A stretch of DNA of 64,000 bases, from NCBI GenBank assembly GCA_021442155.1, contig CM038214.1, forward strand, positions 23,275,808 through 23,339,807, in the 5' to 3' direction. The position numbers were made by a program, and so were the translations under genes. Positions 47,310 to 58,170 of this stretch are shown in pieces (positions within the stretch are counted from its first letter, which is position 1; each line of letters opens with the position of its first letter). Below the pieces are notes generated by a model. It made no database searches, was not told where the DNA came from, and worked only from the letters and a program-made list of their open reading frames with translations. The stretch is from Cymbidium sinense. Its lineage: Eukaryota; Streptophyta; Magnoliopsida; Asparagales; Orchidaceae.

Positions 47310-49880
47310 ATCCAAAAGCAAGTTGCTTTATAACATCATTTGAGGGAAAAATGATGTGGATAATTTGTTTAATCTCTCTTTATTTAGCTAGATAATCTGT
47401 TGCTATGTTGCCTTCTTTGTAAATGTGAGTGACTATCATAATCACTTGTGGGATAATTCTCTAAATTTATTCATGGATATAAGGGGAGGAGGGTCATAGG
47501 GTTATTGTGGAAGGATTGCTATATTTGTAGTGCAAATAATAATGGATTAGCTTTAGTTTGAGTTCATAGCCCTACATGGTTTGTAAAAGCACAAATGAAT
47601 TTTCCATTCCAATCCATTATAATTCATCTCAATCTAGTAGTTTGAATGTTATTTTTAACGAGCCATCAAAATTAAATTTCACCCATGGACCATGGGGTTT
47701 TATCTAGTAAAACAATATGTATTTAACCTCTTGATTTATATTTTATAATTCAAAAGCTTGCAAACCAGTTGAACAATAAGTCTTGGGTCTTTCTTTATGT
47801 TACTATGTTTAGAATTATTCCTATCAAGCAAAGTAAACTAGAAGAAAATGATGGTAATTAGAACTCTTATGTGGTCACTTGAGCTACATTCTTTTGAGTT
47901 CTTCCATGCTAGCAAGAGTTGTGTAGGATCTATCCATGTGTAGTTCTAATTTTGGATACCAAAGAGCCTTTCTAGTATTCTCGAAATAGCACCCATTTTA
48001 TTATAATGTGAAAATAAATAATTTATGGATTCAGCAATGAGGCAATGTTGGCATTTGAAAACTAAGGTTATCTTTTTCTCTGTCAACCTACCATCAGTTG
48101 GTAAGGCCTTGTTAAAGGGTCTTCAATGAAAAAAATGACATTGATGGTTTACAATTTTGGTGCTATAATAGGTTTCCCTAATTGCATGATTTATTAGATT
48201 TAATCAACCCTAGAATGCTTTAGAGAGTATATAAATAATTTTCTAAGTTGATTATGGCTTGCCCAAACATGATTATTGCAAAATATGAGAATGTCATCTC
48301 CTTACATGAGATGAGAAAGAGATATGCCACCTTTTGTATAAAATTGAGTGCAAAGACTTACTTGAAATGCTTCATTAAGAAGGGCTAAGAAGTACGCCAT
48401 GGCAATTATGCAGCTAGTAGGGGAAAGGGGTCACCTTGCTTCAAACACCTCTTAAGTTTGTAGAAACAATTTTAGTTTTATTAATAAAGAGAGAATAGTG
48501 GTTATTAGTTACAGGCACATGATTTAGAATTAAATCATTAGGCAGCTAACACTTGATGGATGAAGTTCTAATTGATGGTATTAAAGGCTTTATTCAAATC
48601 TAACTTGATTGTAGCATTGTTCCCTATGCACTTTGCATTAATCCTTTAACATTTTTTGAGGAAGTAGAACATTTTCTCAATTATCCCTTCCTTTGATGAA
48701 TGTACTTTGATTAAGAGATATGGGATCAAGTAATAGCTCTTGAATTTTATTATTCACAATTTTACAGATAATCTTGTTAATTGTTATAAATATGATAATT
48801 ATTCTAAATTCATTTGCGATAATATGTTTGTTTTAAAATTGAGATGATTTTTGGAAAGAAAAACAAGTTGGCATATGTTATCCTTTGAAGAATTCTTTAA
48901 TGGCCTTGGTTACATTATTTTTTTACTTTATCCTATGCAGATTGGTAAAAGCATGCTGGAAAGCCATAAGGTCTTGTAAGATTATTTTTGTTTAAGAAAA
49001 AAATCCTCCTTAATCTCTTTATCATAAAGAATTCTACATAAGTTAATGAATTGATATTAATTTATGACAAATAGATCTTGATTCATTGTAAATGTGTTTT
49101 TATTTTTTTAAGTGCCATTATATTGCATAAATATGACACCATAGATTCTTCAATATTCTTGTGATTGGTGGTCCACTGATCTTGTTGGTTCTTCATCTTG
49201 ATAGTGGTAATATGCTCTCTTATTCAGTTAAACAATGCATGGGAGAATTAAGAACTTTTATTTCCAACCATAAAATCCAAATTTATAGTTTTTTTGGCCT
49301 AAAAATAGTCTTCCACCCTTAATTTCTTCTCTAGCACATCTAATGCACCTTCCAATTAAAGTAATAGATTCATTATATCTACTAGCCAATTATCTTTCTA
49401 GATTAATAACTTCTTCCTCAACCCCATTGATCTAAGAATGCAACTTCCCAAAAATAAACTTATTCTAGATTTTGAATTCTTTGGTTGTGGATTTGTGTAG
49501 CTTCGATAGCTTGATCCAACTATTATCCACATTATCTATAATCTAGATTCTCCTTAGGAAAGGTATGAAGTCTTTGTGCTATTCCCACATATAATAATAC
49601 CTAAAGAAGGATTATGTAGATCTTGGGATTGCTTCAATGTTGATCACCAAAGGGGCATGCAAGTGAGTCTCGATAGATGATGAATTATAGTGTCTTGCAC
49701 ATGAGATCCCCATTCAAGATTTAATAGGACTATGCGCCTTCTTGGACTTTTCCTATTTTACATGTGAAATTACATCCTATGTAGCCTACATCACTTTGTC
49801 TAGCTTTCAAGATAGATTCAACAAATTCAACCATTAGTTTAGGATTGGGATTTTCTCATCCTATTTTTCTACTACCAATC
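47310..49880 (-). pseudogene. Decayed LINE ORF2 (endonuclease, reverse transcriptase, RNase H)
   Basis: A non-LTR retrotransposon read from right to left. Near 49,700-49,800 a GYIGCNFTCKIG-type segment resembles the end of the endonuclease. At 48,660-48,790 LLDPISLNQSTFIKGRDN is the typical plant LINE RT start. RT active-site surroundings are LSHLM*GDDILIFC at about 48,290-48,330. IEDPLTRPYQ follows. The RNase H domain is seen as KPHGPWVKFNFDGSLK at about 47,650-47,700 and VTHIYKEGNIATDYLAK at 47,390-47,440. Frameshifts and stops are frequent. It sits inside the chromovirus integrase and is therefore younger than it. Confidence 0.82.
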
Positions 49881-49899
49881 ATATAAGTTTTCAAAGACT

Positions 49900-50520
49900 A
49901 CTAACAAACACCATTTAAAATAGTTTATGGTTATAATCTTAAGAAATCAATTGATCTTGCTAGCATCCTACTATATGCATTTTTAGATTCTTTATTTATG
50001 TTTACATAATATTTATAAAACCATCATGAAGAAGTAAAAATAATTAAAATTCACTATGACAAAATATATTGAACCTAAAATTAATGATAAAACTTTTAAA
50101 GAATTTAATATAGAGGATTCTACATTAATAAGAATCCATCCTGAGAGGTATTACTCCACATCATTTTAAAAATTACTAGCTAAGGCATCTAGGCCATTTA
50201 AGATAATTAAGAAAAGTGGCATGAATGCATACATTATTGAATTATTTAAAGACATATTTATTAACCTATTTTTTAATATGAAGATCTTATACCATATAAA
50301 GGTGTACACTGACCTCCACATGCACATGATTAATCTTTTCTAAGAACACAAAATCATATTATTACTGGGGCCAAACCAACATTCATTTTTCAAAGTGAAC
50401 CATATAATCATAAAAGAAGAAGATTGTATTAGATACCATAGTTTTCTTATGAGATTGAAAGATAAGAGACCCGAAAAAGATAACTAGCTTATGTGAAAGT
50501 CTTTGCAGAAGCTAGCACCA
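49900..50520 (+). pseudogene. Chromovirus integrase, second part, with chromodomain-like tail
   Basis: This continues the integrase interrupted at 47.3 kb: QTPFKIVYGYNLKKSIDLA, then (other frames) KIHYDKYIEP, HPERYYSTSFKKLLAK, RPFKIIKKSGMNAYIIEL, the usual C-terminal DNA-binding part of chromovirus integrase. Near 50,440-50,500 a YHSFLMRLKDKRPEKDN-like stretch corresponds to the chromodomain-like tail that directs such elements to particular chromatin. Frameshifts are present. It resembles the equivalent part of the second chromovirus at 55.9-56.5 kb. Confidence 0.75.
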
Positions 50521-52020
50521 GAAGATTGAGCTTAAAACTAACTACGTGGACTTCAACTCATTTGTGAAGAGTTTTTTAAGGTCATGGAAAAATGATATGA
50601 CATAAGCATAAAGTCACTTGATTAGAGGTACAACAATGAGATTAAGGTTACTCATGGAAGTTCCACCACTAGGAGTAAGAGAGCATTAAAATGACTTTAT
50701 GCTTGAAAGATGCATGAAGACCACTAGGAAGATGTAAGTTTATTTAGTGTTTATTATGTTATATAATACTTTACTATATGTCATGCAAATGTTCTTTATC
50801 TCATGTAATTGGTCTAATAATGTAGTACTATGTAATATGTAGTGTTATTTGAACTTAATTATAATAATGGATAATTTAATTAGCCATAATTAAATAATTA
50901 ATTAAGAGTGTTCTAGAGCTCCACTGGAGGAAGTGGTTATTATGGCTGGATAGGCCTACCCTCTCTAAGTTATTCCCTCAAAATTCAAAATTTGAAAGGA
51001 TCTCTTGCATTAAAACCCCATTCTAGTGTTAGTTAAATATTATGTGTAATTTTCAATAATATTTGAGTGGGAAATTCATATGGTTGGAGCTTGGCCACTT
51101 GTCAAGGGAGATGGTTTGGTGGTTTTACTTCAAACTCTACTTTGGTAAGTAGTGCTTTTACTTGCTTTAATTTTATGTGTTTTATTTTTCTTACAATTTT
51201 CTATTGTGGGTTATTCTTGAGATTTTATTCTACCATATAAAAATCAAAATCCTCATTTTTGTCTAAATCCATCTTAATTTCCACTTGAAAAAGTTAGCCT
51301 TGGCCTATGGTTTCTAACACCTAGTCTATGGGGTCTTGCATTTGGCTAACCAAAAGCCCACCAAAAATTACCAAAATCTTTAAATGAGAAGACAATTTGA
51401 TAAATATCAAACTAATTCCTAAGATAATTTATGAAATATGATAGCTTTTGCCCACTAGCCCATCAAGGCCCATCTTATAATTCTATTTTTAATCATGTCA
51501 TTTTTAATTTGTTTCTAAAACTCTAAATTTGAAACTTTGGATTAAAAATTTAATGCATAAATTAATGGCATGTGAAGTGTTTGAATCTACATAAAATAAT
51601 AAAATGTGAATTGGATAGATATAATAAAATAATAGGGTAACTAAATGCTATACAGTAATGTTACCACCCATATTTTCCTCCATGTTTCCACTTTTTTTTT
51701 AAAAGATGATTGTAATTGTTATAAATAAATCCCTTTGCTAGAATGGAAAATCATCTTTGGAAGTTACAAATAATTTGAGTTTTTTTTTTCTTGTGGTTTG
51801 AGAGCTAGTGGCGAAACCTTTGTAATCCTTAGTAGGAGTGTTAATTATCCAATATTTGTTTCTTTATTTTGCCTCTAATACCTAAGGTAACCTATTATAA
51901 TCTTTTAAAAATTTTTAAATAGAATTCCCTATGATCCATTAAACCTTTAACTTCTTTTCATAAACCCACACCTTCATTCTACTCAATAGTACTTCTTCTT
52001 CACTAGTTACAACACAACTC
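50521..52020 (+). other. Probable degraded LTR sequence between two chromoviruses
   Basis: No gene was seen. A TTTGGTGGTTTTACTTCAAA...TACTTTGGTAAGT stretch (51,114-51,150) resembles TTTGGTGATTTTTTTGCTAT...AACTTTGGTGAGT at 57,060-57,125 in the 3' LTR of the downstream element, so this interval probably holds the 3' LTR of the first chromovirus or the 5' LTR of the second. Ends and primer-binding site were not identified. Confidence 0.4.
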
Positions 52021-52800
52021 TTGCTTACTAAAATCCTTAGACAAGACCATCTTAGCATCCATGAAACCATACATGAACCAACACAACAAATTAAGATAAG
52101 AGATCCAATGTATGATTGTGTTCATGACCCTAATAAAATTTTAGATTGGTTAACCCAAATTGATGATTTCTTTTATTGGTGTCACATGGATGATTATCAA
52201 TTAATGCTTACTAAAATAAAATTAGTAGGTAATTCAAAAATCTATTAGAATAACATTTTAACTAAAGAAGAGAGATTCGATGGAAACTTCATGACATGGG
52301 TAAAAATGAAAGAAATTTTAAGGGCTAAATATTTTCCTAGAAATCATGGTAAAAGGCTCCATGAATAATTAACTACTCTCAAATAAAGGAATATGCTAGT
52401 AGTAGAATATATGAATACATTTGAGGATTTAATAGCTAGAACAATCAACCCTGATCAAGCGTGGCAAGTAAGAAATAAATTTGTCATTAGTTTAGGAGGA
52501 GACATTAGAAACAAGGTATAGTTTCATGATGCCTAAACCCTAGAGGATGCCTATCGCTATACCTTACTACTACGAAAGCATAAGAAAGATGCATCAACAT
52601 CCAAGATAAAATCTCAAATATTCACCCACATCTCAATCTCAAAAGTCTATTATTAGACCTAATCCTTCTACATTGAATTACCATTCTAATATGACCTCCA
52701 CTAAATGTACTTCTAAAAATGTACGAGAAATAGTTTGCTTCAAATTTCATAAGAAGGGTCATATGCAAAATTAATGTAGAGTTAAAATCATGCCCTAGAT
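52021..52800 (+). pseudogene. Chromovirus gag remnant
   Basis: Gag of a plant Ty3/gypsy chromovirus. The stretch contains DPNKILDWLTQIDDFF, typical of the capsid start, then LRAKYFPR-like sequence (GRAKYFP/ILRAKYFPRN near 52,320), FVISLGG and a zinc-knuckle-like CFKFHKKGHMQN at about 52,733-52,770, in which the second and last Cys of the CCHC pattern are gone. Several stops break the frame. Protease follows at once in the expected order. Confidence 0.75.
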
Positions 52801-52965
52801 GAATTGAAAGATTTAGGAGAAGAAGGGGATATTAATGAGATACATAATGATACACCACTATCAGATGAAGAAGTGGATAAAAATATAGATAATCCAATGT
52901 CAATCATGAAGTTTATGACTGCATCAAGGAAAAAAGAAGACTAGAGAAGAAAAAATATTTTCTTA

Positions 52966-53340
52966 ATGTATATCTTATATAAGAAAAAGAGGTTTAAGTT
53001 AGTAATAAATAGAGGGAGTGTTATGAATATTATATTAACTAATATTATAACTAGAGCAAACCTTATGATTGAACCTCACCTAGAACCATTCCAAGTCAGT
53101 TGGGTAAATCACACATCTCTACCTATAATAAACAAATGTATTATTTCAATTAAGATAGGTAGCTATATCGATCCAATTTAATGTGATGTTCTTCCAATAG
53201 AAATAACTCATATCCCATAAGAAAGATTATGGCTTTATGATTTTAATGTAATCCATTATGGTCATGAAAATACTTATGTATTCAAACATAGTAAAAAAAT
53301 AATCAAATTATTCCTCATGAAACCTAATAGAAAAAGGTCA
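52966..53340 (+). pseudogene. Chromovirus aspartic protease remnant
   Basis: KRFKLVINRGSVMNIILTNI aligns with the active-site segment of chromovirus proteases (IIDGGSxxNVVS); the catalytic Asp is now Asn and the surrounding GGS is RGS. Further on come PFQVSWVNHTS, NKCIISIKIGSYID and CDVLPIEITHI*xERLWLYD, the usual order up to the LLGRPW-like end. A second, inverted copy of the same domain is at 57.56-57.96 kb. Confidence 0.75.
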
Positions 53341-53748
53341 ATTACACTCCTAAATAGAATTCTTTCTACACCACCTCTTAAACCCAATTCTAAACTCTAA
53401 CCCAAACCGAATTAAGAGAAAAATGTAAAATCTAGTTGTTAGTGAGATCAGCATCCAGTGATACAGAGGATTCATCTAATATACATTTTAATATGTGAGA
53501 ATCTCCTAGAATTTAAATCATAACCTTAGAATTTAGATGCTAAGTTAGAGAATTCAATGATCCTATTCTTCTATTTATCTTGTACCTTTGAGAAGTCTCC
53601 ATTAATGTTAGAGATTACCACTTACCTATTGTGGTCTAAGAATTATTATTTGAATTTAGTGATTCATAGTTCACAGACACCTAACTTACCCTATTATAGG
53701 ATGAATCTAACTGAGTTTGTAAAATTAAAATAATAAGTAGACAAACTC

Positions 53749-54590
53749 TTGAATAAGAGTTTTATCCAACAAAGCCTTAGTCTATACTCTAATGAAGATG
53801 AAAGTTGGAGGATGTGTATATATAATAGAGTAGTAAATATGATTACAATAAAATATAATTTTTCTATATTTAGGTTGGATGATATGTTAGATTATATTTT
53901 AGGTTCATCTTTATTTTCTAAAATTGATTTGAGAAGTATTTACCATCATATAAGGATTAGACTAGGTGATGAATGGAAGACAACATTTAAAACTTTGAAA
54001 GGTTTATGAATGGTTAATCATGTCATTTGGTCTTTCAAATGTACCAAGTGCATTCATGAGACTAATAAACACTAGACTTAAACCTTTTATTGTTCAATTC
54101 CTTGTAGATCTTATTTTAGGTTCATTTTTAATCTCTAAAATTGATTTAAGAAGTGGATAACATTAGATAATGATTAGACCAGGCAATGAATGGAGGACAA
54201 CATTTAAAACTTTTGATGGTCTTTATGAATGGTTAGTCATGCCATTTGATCTTTCAAATGCACCTAGTAAATTCATAAGACTAATGAACAATGTATTGAA
54301 ACTTTTTGTTGGTCAATGTTTTGTAGTCTATTTTGATGATATTCTTATTTATAGTTTAGATGAGAGAAGTCGCATCTATGTCACTTAAGAATGCTCTTAG
54401 AAAAATTAAGAGTAGTAAAATTAAATGTAAATCTTAAAAAAACTTTTTTCTACTTAGGTTTTATTATATCTGCTGATGGATTAAAAGTATACCCATCAAA
54501 AATTAAGTTCATTATAGAATGGCCAACTCCTAAGTCTTTTATAGATGTTAGAAGTTTTCATGGATTAACTACTTATTAGTTTATAAGAAA
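53749..54590 (+). pseudogene. Chromovirus reverse transcriptase with internal duplication
   Basis: RT segments in order: [50 protein letters not shown], then the same region again at about 54,110 onward ([45 protein letters not shown]), followed by [12 protein letters not shown] with the catalytic YFDD and, in the next open piece, FFYLGFIISADGLKVYPSKI. The doubled segment has a period of about 214 bp, and its two copies differ at many bases. Stops are present at 54,008 and elsewhere. Confidence 0.88.
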
Positions 54591-55110
54591 TTTTAGCACT
54601 GTTCCAGCCACTATCATTGACATGTTAAGAAAGATAAGTTTATATGGACCATAGATGATAAAAGTGCCGTAAAATAAATTAAAACTCTTATGGCTTCTTC
54701 AACTATCTTAAGACCTCTTGACTTTAATAAAGTATTTAAGGTGACTTATGATGCATCATGTATTAGAATTAGTAGAATTCTAAGTTAACAAGTTAATCCA
54801 ATTTCTTTTTTTAGTGAGAAATAAAATGATGCTAGACAAAAATATTTTATATATGATCGAGAGTTTTTTTGTGATTATTCAAACTCTTAAGCACTCTAGA
54901 TATTATCTATTATATAAAGAGTTTATTTTGAATATAGATTATCAAGCACTAAAATTTATTAACTCTCAAAAGAAGCAAAATTATAAACATGCTAAATGGG
55001 TAGAATACCTTCAAGAATTTTCTTTTGTGCTTAAACATAAACTTTGAATAGAAAATAAACTAACAGACGCTCTATCTAAACTATCTCTAATGGTTTTATC
55101 CTTCAAATTT
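54591..55110 (+). pseudogene. Chromovirus RNase H remnant
   Basis: This follows the RT. Visible: TILRPLDFNKVFKVTYDAS with the first catalytic Asp, ARQKYFIYDREFFVIIQTLK, then HSRYYLLYKEFILNIDYQAL, KWVEYLQEFSFVLKHK, and the end ENKLTDALSKLS with the last Asp. Two stops (near 54,790 and 55,047) interrupt it. The domain would degrade RNA in the RNA:DNA hybrid. Confidence 0.82.
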
Positions 55111-55439
55111 CAAATCCTAAGATTTAAGACTTTAAAAGATGTTTATAAATTTTGCCTTGATTTTTATATGATATACTTGGAACATGAATACAAGCCATTG
55201 ACTTTCGATAGCTCCTCTATATTGCTAAATGTATATATTTATATAAGTAAAAGGTTATGTATTCTTAAAACATCCCTAAGAAATTTGTTTGTATTTGAAC
55301 TATAATTAGACGTTATATTATGACATTTTGGTATATTTTAAGCAAAGATTTTAATAGCTATCTCTATGAGAAGATTTTGAACGTATCATAGTCTAGAGTT
55401 ACACTTATCATTAAGCTAAGATTATCAAACAAAAGTTGG

Positions 55440-56545
55440 TTATTACACATCATTACATATTCCTTCTAGACCATGGGGAGACCTATCCATAGATTATATA
55501 TTAAGTTTACCTTGGGCACCTCATAGACATAATAGTTTATTTATCATTGTAGAGAGATTTTTTAAGATGTCACATTTTATACTTTATTTAAAATTAAATG
55601 ATGTATCTCACATAGCAAGATTGTTCTTTAAAAAATTATTAGACATGGAATCCCATTCATATCATAGATATGTTTTATATTTATATTTAAGTTTAGAAAT
55701 TGAACACATCCATTATCCTAAATTATCCCATAAATTAATGGGTAGATGGAAGTCATCAAAATAAAATTAGAAAATTTACTAAGATGTTAAATTAGAAAAA
55801 ACTCAATAAATTTTGATCTAACATTACCTACATCTAAATTTATGTACAATAGTTTCATTTTTAGATCAACTCACAAACTACTGTTGAGATAGTTTATAGA
55901 TACAACCCTAAAATTCCTATTGATCTAGCTAATATACCTACTCATGCATTTTTTTACTCAACATATACATTTGCATCTGATTTTCATAGCCTTCATGAAG
56001 ATATAAAGAAATAATTAAAAATACAAAATGCTAAGTACTCTGAACAAAAGAATAAAAATAAAAATTTTAAAGAATATGATAGAGGTGATAATGTATTGGT
56101 TCATATTCATCCTAATAGATTTATTTCCATAAAATATAACAAGTTACAAGTAAGAGCATGTGGGCATTTAAACTTATTATGAAACTTAGTAATAATGCTT
56201 ATGTTCTTGAATTTCCCTCACATGTTTATTTTCCCTATCTTCAATGTGGATGATTTAATAACTTTTAAAGGAGTTACCCAACCTCCAAATTTAAAGAAGA
56301 AAATATTTATAAGATGAGTTATAAATTATTTATAGGTACCTATTCAACCAACATTCTTTAAGGTGGAGAACACCATCATAGATGAAACAACAACATATGA
56401 TAATACCATTTAAATATTTTTAATTAGGTGGAAAGACAAGCTACTAAGTGAAGATGCTTGAATGATCATAAAAGAACATGAACCTTTGTCCCCAAAGTTT
56501 TTAAAGACATTTAGAATCTTAGCGCTTCAAAGAAGAGTTCATTGA
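55440..56545 (+). pseudogene. Chromovirus integrase and chromodomain-like tail
   Basis: The core starts with RPWGDLSIDYILSLPWAPH (first catalytic Asp), then FIIVERFFKMSHFILYLK. The middle is poorly kept. The C-terminal part reads KIPIDLANIPTHAFFYS, YDRGDNVLVHIHPNRF and NNAYVLEFPSHVYFP, then IFLIRWKDKLLSEDA*MII, a chromodomain-like FLIRWKDxPLSEATW pattern. It closes just before the polypurine tract and 3' LTR. Many breaks; inactive. Confidence 0.8.
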
Positions 56546-56558
56546 GGTCTCGGGGAGT
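56545..56558 (+). other. Polypurine tract of the chromovirus
   Basis: GAGGTCTCGGGGAG is purine-rich and directly precedes TGATGTAGCA, a TG-type LTR start. It lies just after the integrase tail, as expected for the plus-strand priming site. Confidence 0.5.
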
Positions 56559-57130
56559 TGATGTAGCACATGAAAGGAGAAAAAGACCTATGGAAGGACT
56601 TAAATTAAAAGCTTAAACTTATAAGAACTTTTATTATACTTTATGTGTTGTGGTATTTTATGTTGATGTCCCATATGTATTATATAGTAGTGGATGCATT
56701 TGAATATATTTAAATGATGTATGAGAGTTGTGAGTGAAATCATTTAGTATTTTTTGTCATAAGTGCATTAGCAGAATAACACCTAGAGCTAACTTTTTGG
56801 CACCATGGCACTATGTCGAATTTTTTATAAAGATAAAAGTTAGTGCCTAACCGCTGGCCTATGATGCCTCAACACTACGAAATGATAGGTTTTAATTTTT
56901 TTAGGTTTCAGTATTTTTTTCTAAAGGGAAACATCCCTTAGGTTATTTAAACTTAAATATACTCTTATTATAAATTAATACAAAAGATTAGACTAGTTTG
57001 TGTGGAAATTTTGAGTGAAGCCTCTTTGGTTAGAGTTTGGTGGCTGACCATCCTAAGGATTTGGTGATTTTTTTGCTATTGTTCTACTTGGAGTAGAACT
57101 TATCATATGTCTTCAACTTTGGTGAGTATA
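56559..57130 (+). mobile_element. Chromovirus 3' LTR
   Basis: It begins TGATGTAGCACATG after the polypurine tract. Its middle has CCTCAACACTACGAAATGA and a C/A-rich CACCATGGCACTATG stretch resembling the inner arms at 23.2 and 24.8-25.0 kb. The right end is uncertain; AACTTTGGTGAGT near 57,120 is matched at 51,140 in the probable LTR upstream. No matching 5' LTR was fully delimited. Confidence 0.55.
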
Positions 57131-57239
57131 AGATCTTCAAGCAATCTTTTGCCTCTATCCATTATGATTTTATCTCCTACACTTTATCATGTTGAATATC
57201 TTTCATGGATGGAAAACCATCTTGTTATGGGTGTTTAAA

Positions 57240-57975
57240 CTTAGATAAAAGAGGAGGAGCAATATTAGGAATGTGATATATAGGTGGCACCTCTACAACT
57301 TTCTTCATTGGAAGTAGGGTAGTGTGATATGGGATTAGGGAACTATCTAAACAATATGTTAAATCTTACCTTCTATACTTTGATGCTTGAGAAAAAATGC
57401 CAAGGGATAGGACTCACTAAGTCTAGATTACAAGTAGTCTCTCAATTAGTAGGGGATGACTGTATAATCAATTGAATCTTTGCACTCTTCTTCTAATTAA
57501 GCTTTGGTTGGATCTTCAAACTAGGCTTATGTGGAATAGTGGGTGACTATTTATTAGTTGGAATTCCAAAAATTAATTTTATGGACTTTTCATTATATAT
57601 ATATATATGTTCTCTTGATCATAATGAATGAATAACATTAGAATAATAAAGCTAAGGAGCCTAACAAGATATATGTTATGTCCATAGATAATACATCACA
57701 TTAAATGCAATCTTCATATCTACTAATTTTTATAAGGATAAGCAACCTATATCTGGTATTTAACGAGGATTGATTCATCTAACTCATAATAAAAAAATTA
57801 GAATGTAGTTCTTGTTTGAGATTCAACTTAAAAAGAGTGTTTGTAGAAGTGACATTTATAGTACTACTCCTATCTATCACTAACTTATACCTCCTCTCCT
57901 TACAAATAACAAACATAGTGAAAATATTCATCTATCTCTAGTATTGGTGTGGGTTAGGATTAGTCTACTTGGTGT
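57240..57975 (-). pseudogene. Inverted chromovirus protease fragment
   Basis: On the minus strand, starting near 57,920: MFVICKERRYKLVIDRSSTI (active-site Asp kept, then RSS for GGS), LNLKQELHSNFF, RYRLLILIKISRYEDCI, CDVLSMDITYILLGSLAL, a good match to chromovirus protease up to the LLGRPW-like end. It faces the opposite way to the element ending at 57.1 kb. A TA dinucleotide run at 57,594-57,608 interrupts it. The following 300 bases are broken pol linker. Confidence 0.75.
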
Positions 57976-58165
57976 AACCCAATTTGGTTTTTGTACTACC
58001 CTAATATGCCTATGAATGTGGTGGAGAAGATGGTGAGGCTAGTCAAGTAAAGGAACTCACTTTCTGGAGTCAAAAAGGTCAACCAACACACCAAACAAAT
58101 AGGTTGAGTTCTAGAACAACCATTTGAGTTCGAGAAATCCAAATGAGATTAAAAAAAGCAAAAAT
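57950..58165. repeat. Duplicated block D, copy A
   Basis: This matches 62,490-62,720 in direct orientation: TTAGGATTAGTCTACTTGG against TTAGGGTTTGTCCACTTAG, GGTGAGGCTAGTCAAGTAAA against GGTGAGGCTAATTAAATAAA, and GGTCAACCAACACA against GGTCAGCCAACACA. The match reaches AATCCAAATGA, just before the LTR-like repeat at 58,171. Confidence 0.65.
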
Positions 58166-58170
58166 TATTA

